Of a stretch of 64,000 nucleotides of DNA, positions 17,969 to 26,497 are shown piece after piece. Position 1 is the stretch's first letter. Every line of letters begins with the position of its first letter. The notes beneath the pieces are model-generated. The model was not told the DNA's origin. It saw only the letters and a program-made list of their open reading frames with translations, and ran no database searches. Source of the stretch: Streptomyces zhihengii (GTDB lineage Bacteria; Actinomycetota; Actinomycetes; Streptomycetales; Streptomycetaceae). A program made the translations under genes and the position numbers. The DNA lies in contig NZ_JAFEJA010000001.1 in assembly GCF_016919245.1 (NCBI RefSeq), positions 930,001-994,000 on the forward strand, given 5' to 3'.

Positions 17969-20915
17969 GGGCCGGACCGGCGCAGACCGGGCGGCTCCCG
18001 CTGCCGCTGCGGGTGAGGGCGGCGGGGAGTTCCGTGCGGCGGCGTATCCCCAGCTTCCGGTAGGTGCTGGTCAGATGGGTCTCCACGGTGCGGCGGGCCA
18101 GGTGCAGCAGATCGGCGATCTCGGTGTTGGTCCGCCCGGCGGCGGCCAGTTCGGCGATACGGCGCTCACTGCCGGTCAGGGCCCCGGAGCCGGTCGCCGT
18201 CAGGGAGCCGCGGGCGCCGCCCTCCCGGAGGGCCAGCCCGGCCAGGGTGAACAGACGGACCTCTCCTCTGCGTTCGGCGAGGTCCGCCGCCTCGCGCAGC
18301 CGGTCGCGGGCCCGTCCGCGCTCACCGGCGGCGAGGAGCTGACGCCCCTGGGCGAGCAGGGCCTCGACCAGTTCCGTGCCGGTGTCCGCGGGCGCCTCCC
18401 GGAGCATGTCCACCGCCTCCCCCGCCAGCTTCAGACCGCGCCGGCCACCGGTCGCGCTGCCGAGCACCCGCAGCGCGCGGCCCACCGTCCGGGGGGTGTT
18501 CCACGCCTGGGCCAGCCGCAGTTCCTCGGCGGCCAGGTCCAGCGCCTCCTGGCCGCCGCCCAGTGCCAGCCGGCTCAGCGCCGCCGCCGTGCGCCAGGGC
18601 GTGACGACCGGGCTGACCACCTCGCGGGCGGCCTGGCGGCGTCCGCACTCCAGGAAGTCGTGGACCGCGCCCGCGTGGTCGCCGGCGGCGGCGCGCTGCA
18701 CACCCCGCGCGTACAGGAAGCGGTTCAGTTCCCAGGACTCCGGCGCCCGGCTCAGGTCGAAGGCGTGCGCCAGCCGGGCGGCCTCCTCGGCGCGCCCGGT
18801 GTGGACGAGCGCCATCAGCGCATGGGCGTCCCGGTTGGTGGGCCAGGGGCGCGAACGCGGCCCGGTCGCGTCGCCCGCGGCGCCGAGCAGGGCGGTGTGG
18901 TGGCCGCGGGCCGCCGCGATGTCGGCCCGGGTGTTGAGCAGCGCGTGCTGCATGGGATGGAGCAGCGCGGGGTGCTGCTCGGCCAGGCCCCGGTCCACGA
19001 GCCGGTCCGCCTCGTCGAGTTCGTCGGCCCACTGGGCGACCGCGGCGGCCGTGCCCAGCAGGAACGGCTCGGCCAGGGGGTCGGCCGGCTGCGCGAGCAG
19101 CGCCCGTACACGGGTCATCGCCTCCCCGGCGGAGATCAGTCCGGCCGTCGCGGCGTACCGCACCAGCAGGATCTGTCCGGCGGTGCCCACGAGCTCCGGG
19201 GAGTGCCCGTCGGTCTCGAACAGCCGGCCGTAGATCTCCTGACGGGCCGCCAGGTCCATGTCCGACAGCAGCGCGGTGGCGGTCTGCACGGTACGGGTGA
19301 GCCCCGGATGCCCGTCCAGCCGGCCCTCGGTCCGCCGCATCACGTCCAGGGCGGTGCGGATCTCGCCGCGCCCGGCCAGCGCGGTGCCGAGGGCGACCGC
19401 GGCCCGCACCCGGTCCCTCGGCTCGGCGGGCAGGTGCTGCGCCTCGGCGAGACGGGCGATGGCCGCGGCCGCGTCCGCCGACGCGTACTCCAGGGAACCC
19501 AGTTCGGTCAGCAGCCGCTGGCGCCGGTCGTCGGCGAGCGGTTCGGCCAGGGCGCGGCGGAGGTAGGCGGCGGCGTCCCGGGGCCGTGCGTCGTGGACCG
19601 CCACCGTCGCCGCGTCCCGCAGGACGCGCAGCGCCCAGGGCAGGGGGACTGCCGGGGTGCGCAGCAGATGCCGGGCGATCGCCTCGACGCGCTCGCCGCG
19701 GTTCAGCATCGTCTCCGCGGCCGCCCGGTGGGCCGCCTCCCGGCGGGAGGTGGGCCAGCCGGTGAGCACGGCGTCGCGCAGCAGGGGGTGGGCCCAGCGG
19801 GGCCGGCCGGCGGTGTCGTGGCGCAGCATGCCGATCCGCGTCATGGCGGTGAGCCAGCCGTCGACGCGTGCGGGATCGGCCCCGGCGGCCGTCGCCAGCA
19901 GTCCGGCGAAGTCCGCGCCGTGGCCGCGTGCGTGGCCGGGTCCGTGGTCGAGCGCGTAACCGTGTCCGTGGTCGGGCCCGTGGCCGGGTCCGTGATCGGG
20001 CCCGTGATCGGGCCCGTGGCCGGGTGCGTGCTCCGGCGCGGGGCCCTCCGCCGTGGCGGCGGCCTCGTCGTCGGACCATGCCTGTTCCAGCGCGGCGAGG
20101 CAGCGCGCCACGTCGGCCGTCGCCGGACCGGCGCTGTTGAGCCACCAGGACACGGCCGCCGGGTAGCTGCCGGGGTAGAGCGCGGCACAGGTCTCGGGCA
20201 GGGGCGGTACGCCGTCGGGGGTGGGACGGCCGGTCCGCGGATGGCTCCTGAGGTCGTCGAGCAGGGCATGGAGGAGCATCGGGCTTCCGGCGCCGGCCCG
20301 GACGGCCTCCGCCGTCCAGTGGGGCCCGGCCGCGGGGAAGGCGGCCCGGACCAGCCCGGCCGCCGCCTCGTCGCCGAGCGGGTCGAGGGTGTGGGCGCGG
20401 ACGAGGGACGGGGGGAGGGACTGGGCGAGCCCGGTGGGCCCGGGGTCGATGTCGTACTGGCTGCGTTCGCCGGCCACCAGCAGTACGGGTAATCGGTCGA
20501 CGCGCCGTACGGCCTCCCGCAGCCAGCGGCGTGACGGGGCGTCGGCGAGGTGGACGTCGTCCACCGCCACCAGCAGCGGGCCCTCGGCCGCGTAGGACAG
20601 CAGCAGCCGCCACAGTCTGGCCGCGCTGCCGCGGTCGTGGAGTCCCGGTGCGAGGTCGGGGAAGTCCGGAACGGGTCCGAGGAGTTGGAGCACGGTCGCG
20701 AACGGCATGCCGGTGTCCTCGGGCGAGCAGCGTGCCCGCAGCACCCGCAGCCCGCGGTCGGCCGCGTGGCGGACCGCGGATTCCAGGACGGCGGTACGGC
20801 CGGTTCCGGTCGCTCCCCGCAGCAGGACGAGGCCGCCGCTGCCGGAACGCGCGCGCTCCGTCTCGGCGACCAGCAGTGCCGTGGCGCCGTCGCGTTCGCG
20901 CAGCGGTCCGGTCAT
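17961..20915 (-). CDS. Large LuxR-family (LAL) regulator with AAA ATPase and TPR region (984 aa)
   Basis: The start MTGPLRERDGATALL has a perfect AGGAGG upstream; upstream extensions are rejected. The N-terminal STAND-type ATPase has Walker A GATGTGRTAV and Walker B LLVAVDDVHLAD; a long helical TPR-like middle follows; the C-terminal LuxR HTH is LTGSERRIAELAAAGRTNTE...YRKLGIRRRTEL. A His/Gly/Pro/Asp-rich repeat tract lies around residues 290-335 (about 19910-20045). It is divergent from the small LuxR regulator that begins the CIS cluster. A large LuxR regulator at this end of the cluster is also found in S. coelicolor, so control of the CIS is a reasonable inference. Confidence 0.9.
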   Translation of the reverse strand: MTGPLRERDGATALLVAETERARSGSGGLVLLRGATGTGRTAVLESAVRHAADRGLRVLRARCSPEDTGMPFATVLQLLGPVPDFPDLAPGLHDRGSAARLWRLLLSYAAEGPLLVAVDDVHLADAPSRRWLREAVRRVDRLPVLLVAGERSQYDIDPGPTGLAQSLPPSLVRAHTLDPLGDEAAAGLVRAAFPAAGPHWTAEAVRAGAGSPMLLHALLDDLRSHPRTGRPTPDGVPPLPETCAALYPGSYPAAVSWWLNSAGPATADVARCLAALEQAWSDDEAAATAEGPAPEHAPGHGPDHGPDHGPGHGPDHGHGYALDHGPGHARGHGADFAGLLATAAGADPARVDGWLTAMTRIGMLRHDTAGRPRWAHPLLRDAVLTGWPTSRREAAHRAAAETMLNRGERVEAIARHLLRTPAVPLPWALRVLRDAATVAVHDARPRDAAAYLRRALAEPLADDRRQRLLTELGSLEYASADAAAAIARLAEAQHLPAEPRDRVRAAVALGTALAGRGEIRTALDVMRRTEGRLDGHPGLTRTVQTATALLSDMDLAARQEIYGRLFETDGHSPELVGTAGQILLVRYAATAGLISAGEAMTRVRALLAQPADPLAEPFLLGTAAAVAQWADELDEADRLVDRGLAEQHPALLHPMQHALLNTRADIAAARGHHTALLGAAGDATGPRSRPWPTNRDAHALMALVHTGRAEEAARLAHAFDLSRAPESWELNRFLYARGVQRAAAGDHAGAVHDFLECGRRQAAREVVSPVVTPWRTAAALSRLALGGGQEALDLAAEELRLAQAWNTPRTVGRALRVLGSATGGRRGLKLAGEAVDMLREAPADTGTELVEALLAQGRQLLAAGERGRARDRLREAADLAERRGEVRLFTLAGLALREGGARGSLTATGSGALTGSERRIAELAAAGRTNTEIADLLHLARRTVETHLTSTYRKLGIRRRTELPAALTRSGSGSRPVCAGPAPD
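19917..20040 (-). repeat. 12-bp imperfect tandem repeats encoding HGPD/HGPG units in the LAL regulator
   Basis: Roughly ten 12-base units (GTGGCCGGGTCC and GTGATCGGGCCC variants) encode alternating HGPG, HGPD and HGHG on the minus strand. The His density could bind metal or may just be a flexible linker between ATPase and TPR parts. Confidence 0.75.
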
Positions 20916-21217
20916 CAGTGCCTCCTGTGTGGACGGTGTGCTCCCCCGGTGGGTGAGACGCCGGAATCCGGGTGGGGGATGGTGTGAGGTGGCGCACCCC
21001 ACCGGCGTCCCGCACGGTGTCCCCTGCCCGGCATTACCCCCTTCGACCTGCGGTGATGTGGGACGGGCCGCGTCGTCGCGGCGGTTCGGCGGGCCGGTCT
21101 CGTGGTGTGACTCGTGGTGGTCCACGATTGCGTCCCCGCGGCGTCCCCAGAAGTGTGGAACGTGCTCATCCGCCACCGGCCCGCGCTCCACTGCGGGCCG
21201 CTGAACAGGGGATACGG
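20916..21217. promoter_or_regulatory. Divergent intergenic region between the LAL regulator and small LuxR regulator
   Basis: About 300 bases with no credible gene. It must contain the promoters of both regulators. A short inverted repeat TCGTGG-TGGT-CCACGA lies at 21112-21127. No clear -10/-35 pair can be assigned. Confidence 0.4.
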
Positions 21218-21907
21218 TTGCTCAACTCACCCCGGACCACAACCACGCCCATGACCGCCTCCGGCACCGGCCGGAGCGGTGGCGCCCCCGCCCGGCGGGT
21301 GCCGGTGGCGGTGTCGGCCACGGACCCGATCAGTCGCGAGGGCGCGGTCAGCCAGTTGCGCCGGCATCCGGAGATCGACCTGTGCGAGGAGTCCGCCCCC
21401 GGCACGGTGGCGCTGCTCGTCGAGGACGCGCTGGACGAGGCGGCGCTGACCCGGATGCGCAGAATCGTGCGCAGCGAGGGGTCACGCGTCGTGCTCGTGG
21501 TCGGCGCCCTGCGGGAGAGCGAGCTGCTGGACGTCGTCGAGTGCGGTGTCGGCGCGATCGTGTGGCGCCACGAGGCCACCGCCCACCGGCTGGTGCAGGC
21601 GGTGCTGGCGGCCTCCCGCGGCGACGGCGACCTGCCCGCCGACCTGCTCGGCCGGCTCATCGACCAGGTGGGCACACTGCACCGGGGCGCGGCGGGCCGG
21701 CCGGGCGCCTCCTCGCTCGGTCTCACGCCCCGGGAGGTGGACGTCCTGCGTCTGGTCTCCGAGGGCCTCGACACCGGTGAGATAGCGGGCAAACTGTCCT
21801 ACTCCGAACGGACCGTCAAGAACGTGATGCACGGACTCACCACACGGCTCCATCTGCGCAACCGCGCGCACGCCGTGGCATATGCCCTGCGTGAAGGCTA
21901 CATCTGA
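21218..21907 (+). CDS. LuxR-type response-regulator-like protein of the CIS cluster (229 aa)
   Basis: The TTG start (LLNSPRTTTTPMTASG) has AGGGGA 5 bases upstream; ATG at 21251 is the alternative but lacks a ribosome site. The N-terminal half resembles a receiver (PVAVSATDPISREGAV...ALLVEDALDE) but no clear phosphorylatable Asp motif is seen, so it may be an atypical receiver. The C-terminal HTH is LGLTPREVDVLRLVSEGLDTGEIAGKL...TVKNVMHGL. It is the first gene on the strand that carries the cap and ATPase genes, and is likely a CIS regulator. Confidence 0.88.
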   Translation: MLNSPRTTTTPMTASGTGRSGGAPARRVPVAVSATDPISREGAVSQLRRHPEIDLCEESAPGTVALLVEDALDEAALTRMRRIVRSEGSRVVLVVGALRESELLDVVECGVGAIVWRHEATAHRLVQAVLAASRGDGDLPADLLGRLIDQVGTLHRGAAGRPGASSLGLTPREVDVLRLVSEGLDTGEIAGKLSYSERTVKNVMHGLTTRLHLRNRAHAVAYALREGYI

Positions 21908-22072
21908 CCGGCGGGGCAACCGCATACCGGCCCCCGGTGACCGCGGGGGCAGCGGAGACTGCCCGGCCGCCCGCCCCCGCGCGCGTGCGGCCGGAGCGGC
22001 GGCCGGGGGACCATCGAGGGTGGACGACGGGCCGGGCGCCACCGGCGGTGCGGGCAGAGCGGGAGCACAGGC

Positions 22073-22759
22073 GTGATCCACGAGGTGGACGAGACACTCA
22101 AGGGCCTCCTCGGCCAAGGGGCGTTGACGGGATCGGGGATCGAGGTGTCCTTCGAGGCGCCCACCCGTGACTGGGCGGCCCGGCGCAACGCGCCGGTGGT
22201 CAACACGTATCTGTACGACATCCGGGAGGACGTGAGCCGGCGTCAGCGCGGGCAGATGGCCGTGCGGGACGAGCGGGACGTCGTGGTGCGCCGGCGGCAG
22301 CCGCCGCGCTGGTTCCGGCTCTCGTACCTGGTGACGGCCTGGACGAAGACCCCGCAGGACGAGCACCGGCTGCTGTCCGCCGTGCTGGCCACCCTGCTGC
22401 CCCGCGAGGTGCTGCCGCCGGACGAACTCCCCGGCTCCCTGCGGGCGCTGGGACTGTCCGTGCCGCTGACGGTGGCCGGCATCCAGACGGAGTCCCGCTC
22501 GCTCGCCGAGATCTGGTCCGCGCTCGGCGGCGAGCTGAAGCCGTCCCTCGACCTGGTGGTCACCGCGCCCTTCCCGGCCTTCCCGGAGTACGACGCGGGT
22601 CCGCCGGTCACCGAGGGTGCGACGGTGCGGGTGGGCGGCCTGGACGGCGATCCGCCCGCGTCCGGGGGCCGTTCCCACCGCCCCCACCAGGTGGCGCGCG
22701 CCCGCGCCGCCCGGAGCACCCGCAAGGACGAGGGCTCCCGCCGGGCGGACCCGCGGTGA
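22073..22759 (+). CDS. cis16: DUF4255 protein, CIS cap/terminator (Pvc16/Cis16-like, 228 aa)
   Basis: It contains DUF4255/Pvc16_N blocks: MIHEVDETLKGLL at the start, PVVNTYLYDIREDVSRRQ, PPRWFRLSYLVTAWT and DEHRLLSAVLATLLPREVLP. In PVC, AFP and the Streptomyces CIS, this family caps the tube and sheath at the end distal to the baseplate. GTG start; the stop overlaps the GTG of the ATPase gene by 4 bases. The C-terminal about 40 residues are basic and disordered. Confidence 0.88.
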   Translation: MIHEVDETLKGLLGQGALTGSGIEVSFEAPTRDWAARRNAPVVNTYLYDIREDVSRRQRGQMAVRDERDVVVRRRQPPRWFRLSYLVTAWTKTPQDEHRLLSAVLATLLPREVLPPDELPGSLRALGLSVPLTVAGIQTESRSLAEIWSALGGELKPSLDLVVTAPFPAFPEYDAGPPVTEGATVRVGGLDGDPPASGGRSHRPHQVARARAARSTRKDEGSRRADPR

Positions 22760-24891
22760 CCGCCCACGACATCGCCGCACCACCGGCCGCGGCCGACCCC
22801 GGCGCCCCGGCGGACGGCGGGCCCGCGCTCGCCCTGCTGGACCGCCTCGCGGCCCTGCGGGAGCGGGTGACCGTGCTGGTCGAGCACCGGTCGGCGGGCG
22901 ACCCGACCGCCGGTGACCCGCTGCGCGGCCTGTACCTGTCCGACGAGGCGGTGCGCCATCTGCTGCACCATCCCGCGCCCACGGACCCGGACGCCGCTCC
23001 CCCGCCGCCCGTCCCTGACGCCACCGGCACGCCCTACGACGCGGACGGGGTTCCGGACACCGCCGCTGGCGCGTCCCCCTTCGACGCGGACGGTGCCCCG
23101 TACGCGGGCGACCGGCTGGCGTGGCTGGCCCTGCGGGCGGGGCTGACCGGCCTGGACACCGCCCTGCTGCTCATCGCCCTCGCCCCGGACGTCGACCGCC
23201 GCTTCGAGCCGCTCTACGGCTATCTCAACGACGATGTGAGCCGCCGCCGTGCCACCGCCGGCCTCGCCCTCGACCTGTGCGCCGTCCCGGCGCACGACAC
23301 GGCCGCCCGTGCCCGTCTGCACGCCTCGGCTCCGCTGCGCGCCCTCGGCCTGCTGGAGGTCGAGGAGCCCGAACGCCCCTTCCTCTCGCGGCCGTTGCGC
23401 GTGCCTGACCGGCTGGCCGGCCATCTCCTCGGTGACGACACCCCGGACGCGGCGCTCTCCGGACTGCTGCGCCCGCTGCCCGAGCCCCTGCCCGAGCCGC
23501 CGTCCGACGGCACCGCGGCGGACCTCGCCGCACGGGACTTCACGCACCGCCTCTCCGCGCTCCTGCGGGGCGGTCCGCTCACCGTCTACCTCCGCGAGGA
23601 GCGCGAGGGGGACGGACTCGCCGCCGCGTCCGCGGCCCTCGCCGCGGCCGGCCTCGACGCGCTGTGCTGCGCCGAACCCGGTGACCGGGTGCCCGAGTTG
23701 CTGCGGGAGGCCCGCCTCGGCGGCCGGGCCGTCGTCGTGCCGGGCCTGCCCGGGAAGGCGGGCCCGCTGGTGCGGGCGCTGACCGCGGCGGACGACGTGA
23801 CGGTGCTGATGACGGGCGCGCGCCCGTACGACCCCGACTGGTCCCCCGTCGACCCGCTGGTCCTCGACGCGCCGGGCCGCGGGGCGGGCGGGGCGGCCGT
23901 CTGGCGGGCCGCGCTCGGCGCGGACGCCGACGGGTTCGACGTGGCCGGCACGATCGCCCCGTACCGGCTGGGCGGCGACCGCGTCCGGCGGACCGCGCGG
24001 GCCGCCCGCGCCCTCGCCGCCTTCGACGGCGGCCCGGTCACCGCGGCCCATCTGCGGCTCGCCGCCCGCCGCCAGTCGGCCTCCGGCCTGGAGAGCCATG
24101 CCCGCCGCATCCGGCCCGCCGTGGACTGGCGGGACCTGGTGCTGCCCGAGGCGCCGCTCACGCAGTTGCGCGAACTCGCGCTGCGCGCCCGCCACCGCGA
24201 CCGCGTCCTCGGCGACTGGCGCCTGAGCGCGGGCGGCGGGCGCGGCCGGGGCGTCCTCGGTCTGTTCGCGGGCGAGTCGGGCACCGGGAAGACCCTGTCG
24301 GCGGAGGTGGTCGCGGCCGACCTGGGCCTGGACCTGTACGTCGTGCAGCTCTCCTCTGTCGTGGACAAGTACGTCGGCGAGACCGAGAAGAACCTCGAAC
24401 GGATCTTCACGGAGGCCGACCGCACCGACGCGGTGCTCCTCTTCGACGAGGCCGACGCCGTCTTCGGCAAGCGCTCCGAGGTCAAGGACTCGCACGACCG
24501 GTACGCCAACATGGAGAGCGCCTACCTGCTCCAGCGGCTGGAGTCCTTCGACGGCATCGCCCTGCTCACCACCAATCTGCGGGCCAACATCGACGAGGCG
24601 TTCACGCGCCGGCTGGACCTGGTGGTGGACTTCCCGTTCCCGGACGCCGGGCAGCGGCTGGCGCTGTGGCGGCACGGTCTGGCGCACGTCCCGTCGGACG
24701 ACGGCATCGACCCGGCCCCGCTCGCCGACGAGTTCGAGCTGGCCGGCGGGTCGATCCGCAGCGCCGTGGTCACCGCCGCCTATCTCGCCGCCGGGCGCGG
24801 GGACGTGGTGACGGCGCCGGACCTCCTGGAGGGCGCCCGGCGCGAGTACCGCAAGGCGGGCCGGCTGGTGCCGGGCGAGCACGGCTGGTGA
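22756..24891 (+). CDS. cis15: AAA+ ATPase of the contractile injection system (Cis15-like, 711 aa)
   Basis: The C-terminal AAA domain has Walker A GESGTGKTLSAEVVA at about residue 506, Walker B VLLFDEADAVFGKRSEVKDSHDRY at about residue 561, and the sensor/Arg-finger region TTNLRANIDEAFTRRLDLVVDFPFP. About 450 residues of helical N-terminal region precede it. This fits the ATPase present in nearly all eCIS loci (Pvc15), thought to help assembly or cargo loading. Overlap of GTGA with cis16 implies coupled translation. A 20-bp hairpin follows the stop. Confidence 0.92.
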   Translation: MTAHDIAAPPAAADPGAPADGGPALALLDRLAALRERVTVLVEHRSAGDPTAGDPLRGLYLSDEAVRHLLHHPAPTDPDAAPPPPVPDATGTPYDADGVPDTAAGASPFDADGAPYAGDRLAWLALRAGLTGLDTALLLIALAPDVDRRFEPLYGYLNDDVSRRRATAGLALDLCAVPAHDTAARARLHASAPLRALGLLEVEEPERPFLSRPLRVPDRLAGHLLGDDTPDAALSGLLRPLPEPLPEPPSDGTAADLAARDFTHRLSALLRGGPLTVYLREEREGDGLAAASAALAAAGLDALCCAEPGDRVPELLREARLGGRAVVVPGLPGKAGPLVRALTAADDVTVLMTGARPYDPDWSPVDPLVLDAPGRGAGGAAVWRAALGADADGFDVAGTIAPYRLGGDRVRRTARAARALAAFDGGPVTAAHLRLAARRQSASGLESHARRIRPAVDWRDLVLPEAPLTQLRELALRARHRDRVLGDWRLSAGGGRGRGVLGLFAGESGTGKTLSAEVVAADLGLDLYVVQLSSVVDKYVGETEKNLERIFTEADRTDAVLLFDEADAVFGKRSEVKDSHDRYANMESAYLLQRLESFDGIALLTTNLRANIDEAFTRRLDLVVDFPFPDAGQRLALWRHGLAHVPSDDGIDPAPLADEFELAGGSIRSAVVTAAYLAAGRGDVVTAPDLLEGARREYRKAGRLVPGEHGW

Positions 24892-24898
24892 CATGCGA

Positions 24899-24942
24899 CG
24901 GCCGCCGTCCGGCGGGGCGGGTGCCCCGCCGGACGGCGGCCG
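24899..24942. terminator. 20-bp perfect hairpin between convergent ATPase and lectin genes
   Basis: Arms 24899-24918 and 24923-24942 are exact complements around a GGGT loop. It begins 8 bases after the ATPase stop and ends 11 bases from the stop of the opposing gene, so it should act in both directions. Confidence 0.85.
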
Positions 24943-24952
24943 GCGGTGGGTC

Positions 24953-26383
24953 TCAGTCCTTCTTCGGCGTGATGATCTTCCACTCCTGGTCGTCGATGTT
25001 GGTGCAGTCGCCGATGCGCAGGCGGGCGTTGATGCCGCCGTCGCTCCTGCCCTCGACCTCCAGGCACTTGTTGTTGCTGGCGTAGTTGCGGATCCAGTAG
25101 TCGCCGCTGTCCTGCTTCTGGATCCACCAGAGCTGGTTGTCGGCGGTCGTGCCGTCGCAGTGGAACTCGGCGACGGGGGTGCCCACGGGCCGTCCGCCGT
25201 ACTCGCCCAGGTCCATGCAGAACTTGTCCTTGACGTTGCGGATCTGGAAGAGCGGTGTGCCGCCGGGGCCCTGCTTGGGGTACTTGACCTCCAGGTCCCA
25301 CAACTGGTTGTCCCGGTCGGTGCCGTCGCAGACGCTCTGCTGGACGGGGCCGTTGATCTCCCCCTTCTCGTGACCGGGCAGTTCGGCGCAGAGCTTGGTG
25401 GTGGTGTTGCGCAGCAGGACGTTCTTGGCCGGGACCACGGGCGGCGGACCGGCGGGCTTGGAGGGGCCTCCGCCGCCACCGCCGCCGTCGCCGTCCGGCT
25501 TCTCGGTCTTCGGCGGGTCGGGTTCCTCGGAGGGCTCGGGCGGGGCCGGCTCGACGGGCGGGGAGGGAGTGGGGCTGGGCGCGAGCGCGGCGCCCGCCTG
25601 CTCGGTCTGCTCCATCGCCTCCGTGCGGACCTGCGGCTTGTAGGAGATCCAGATCATCAGGAAGGCGATCGCCAGGACCAGCAGCAGGCCGAGGAAGGTC
25701 GCGAGCCAGGCGGGCAGGAAGCCGCGCTGGACGTACGTCCCCTCGACCTCCGTGGTGTCCGCCCCCGACCGGCGGACCGCCAGCGTGTAGGGGCGCTCCT
25801 CCTTGGAGCCGAACCAGGTGATCTGCCGGGGCTTCAGCGTCGTGTCGACGAACGCGGCACGGCCGGGCTCGATCTGGACGTTCGCCGGACTGATCCGGTA
25901 CGAGAGGTGGTCGCCGTTGTCGCTGCCCCCGACCGAGGCCGTCACCCTGGTGTTGCCGAGATTGTCGACCGCCAGCTTCGGCCGCCCCCGGAACCGGCCC
26001 TTCACCGTCGGGGGCACCAGTTCCGCCCGCACCTCGGTGAACGGTGTGATCGTCAGGTTCCCCTCCGGGACGGTCACCGCCTCCGGGTGCTGCGTCGGCG
26101 TGATCCGCACGGCGTAGGGGTTCGGGCCGGCGACGGCGTCGGGGGTCCGGGGTGGAGCAAACGTCAGTTCGACGGTCCCGGTGGTGCCCGGGTACAGCCG
26201 CAGTGTCCCGGGCTCGACGGTCGTCCAGGGCGCCACGTCCCCGACGGGCTCGAACCGGTACTCGTCCACCACGTCACCGGTGTTGCGCACCCGCAGGCGT
26301 ACCCGTGTGCTGCTGCCGGGGTCCACGGTGACGGACGAGGGTTCCAGAGAAGTCCAAAGGCTCACCCCCGCCACGCTAGCCAC
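24953..26383 (-). CDS. Membrane-anchored Ig-like / ricin B lectin protein of the CIS cluster (up to 476 aa)
   Basis: There is no N-terminal signal. About 225 residues of beta-rich Ig-like repeats come first (SLWTSLEPSSVTVDPG..., then a second unit after ITPFTEV), then one membrane helix (PAWLATFLGLLLVLAIAFLM), a Pro/Glu linker, and a C-terminal ricin-type beta-trefoil with QLWDL and QLWWI (QxW) repeats and paired cysteines. With this layout the lectin should face the cell wall and the Ig part the cytoplasm. It lies downstream of the DUF4157 protein, same strand. GTG at 26383, 26374 or 26365 could be the start. Related genes stand at this place in other Streptomyces CIS loci. Confidence 0.85.
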   Translation of the reverse strand: MASVAGVSLWTSLEPSSVTVDPGSSTRVRLRVRNTGDVVDEYRFEPVGDVAPWTTVEPGTLRLYPGTTGTVELTFAPPRTPDAVAGPNPYAVRITPTQHPEAVTVPEGNLTITPFTEVRAELVPPTVKGRFRGRPKLAVDNLGNTRVTASVGGSDNGDHLSYRISPANVQIEPGRAAFVDTTLKPRQITWFGSKEERPYTLAVRRSGADTTEVEGTYVQRGFLPAWLATFLGLLLVLAIAFLMIWISYKPQVRTEAMEQTEQAGAALAPSPTPSPPVEPAPPEPSEEPDPPKTEKPDGDGGGGGGGPSKPAGPPPVVPAKNVLLRNTTTKLCAELPGHEKGEINGPVQQSVCDGTDRDNQLWDLEVKYPKQGPGGTPLFQIRNVKDKFCMDLGEYGGRPVGTPVAEFHCDGTTADNQLWWIQKQDSGDYWIRNYASNNKCLEVEGRSDGGINARLRIGDCTNIDDQEWKIITPKKD

Positions 26384-26497
26384 CGGGCCGCCCGCGGTCA
26401 GGAGCCACGGGGGCAGACCTGATTGCCCCGGCGGACCCGGCCGGGCGGTGGAACGGACGGTCCGCGGGGCCTTCCGGACGACCCCGCCGGGCAGCCC

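Noticed and set aside
14797..20492. Very long opposite-strand or alternate-frame ORFs (937 and 1607 codons) over oxiB, oxiA and the LAL gene
   Set aside because: Composition is Gly/Arg/His-rich and they overlap genes with clear domains; shadows of high-GC coding.
22243..25479. 1078-codon minus-strand frame under cis16, the ATPase and the lectin gene
   Set aside because: Antisense shadow; no domain, and it runs through two real genes with strong motifs.
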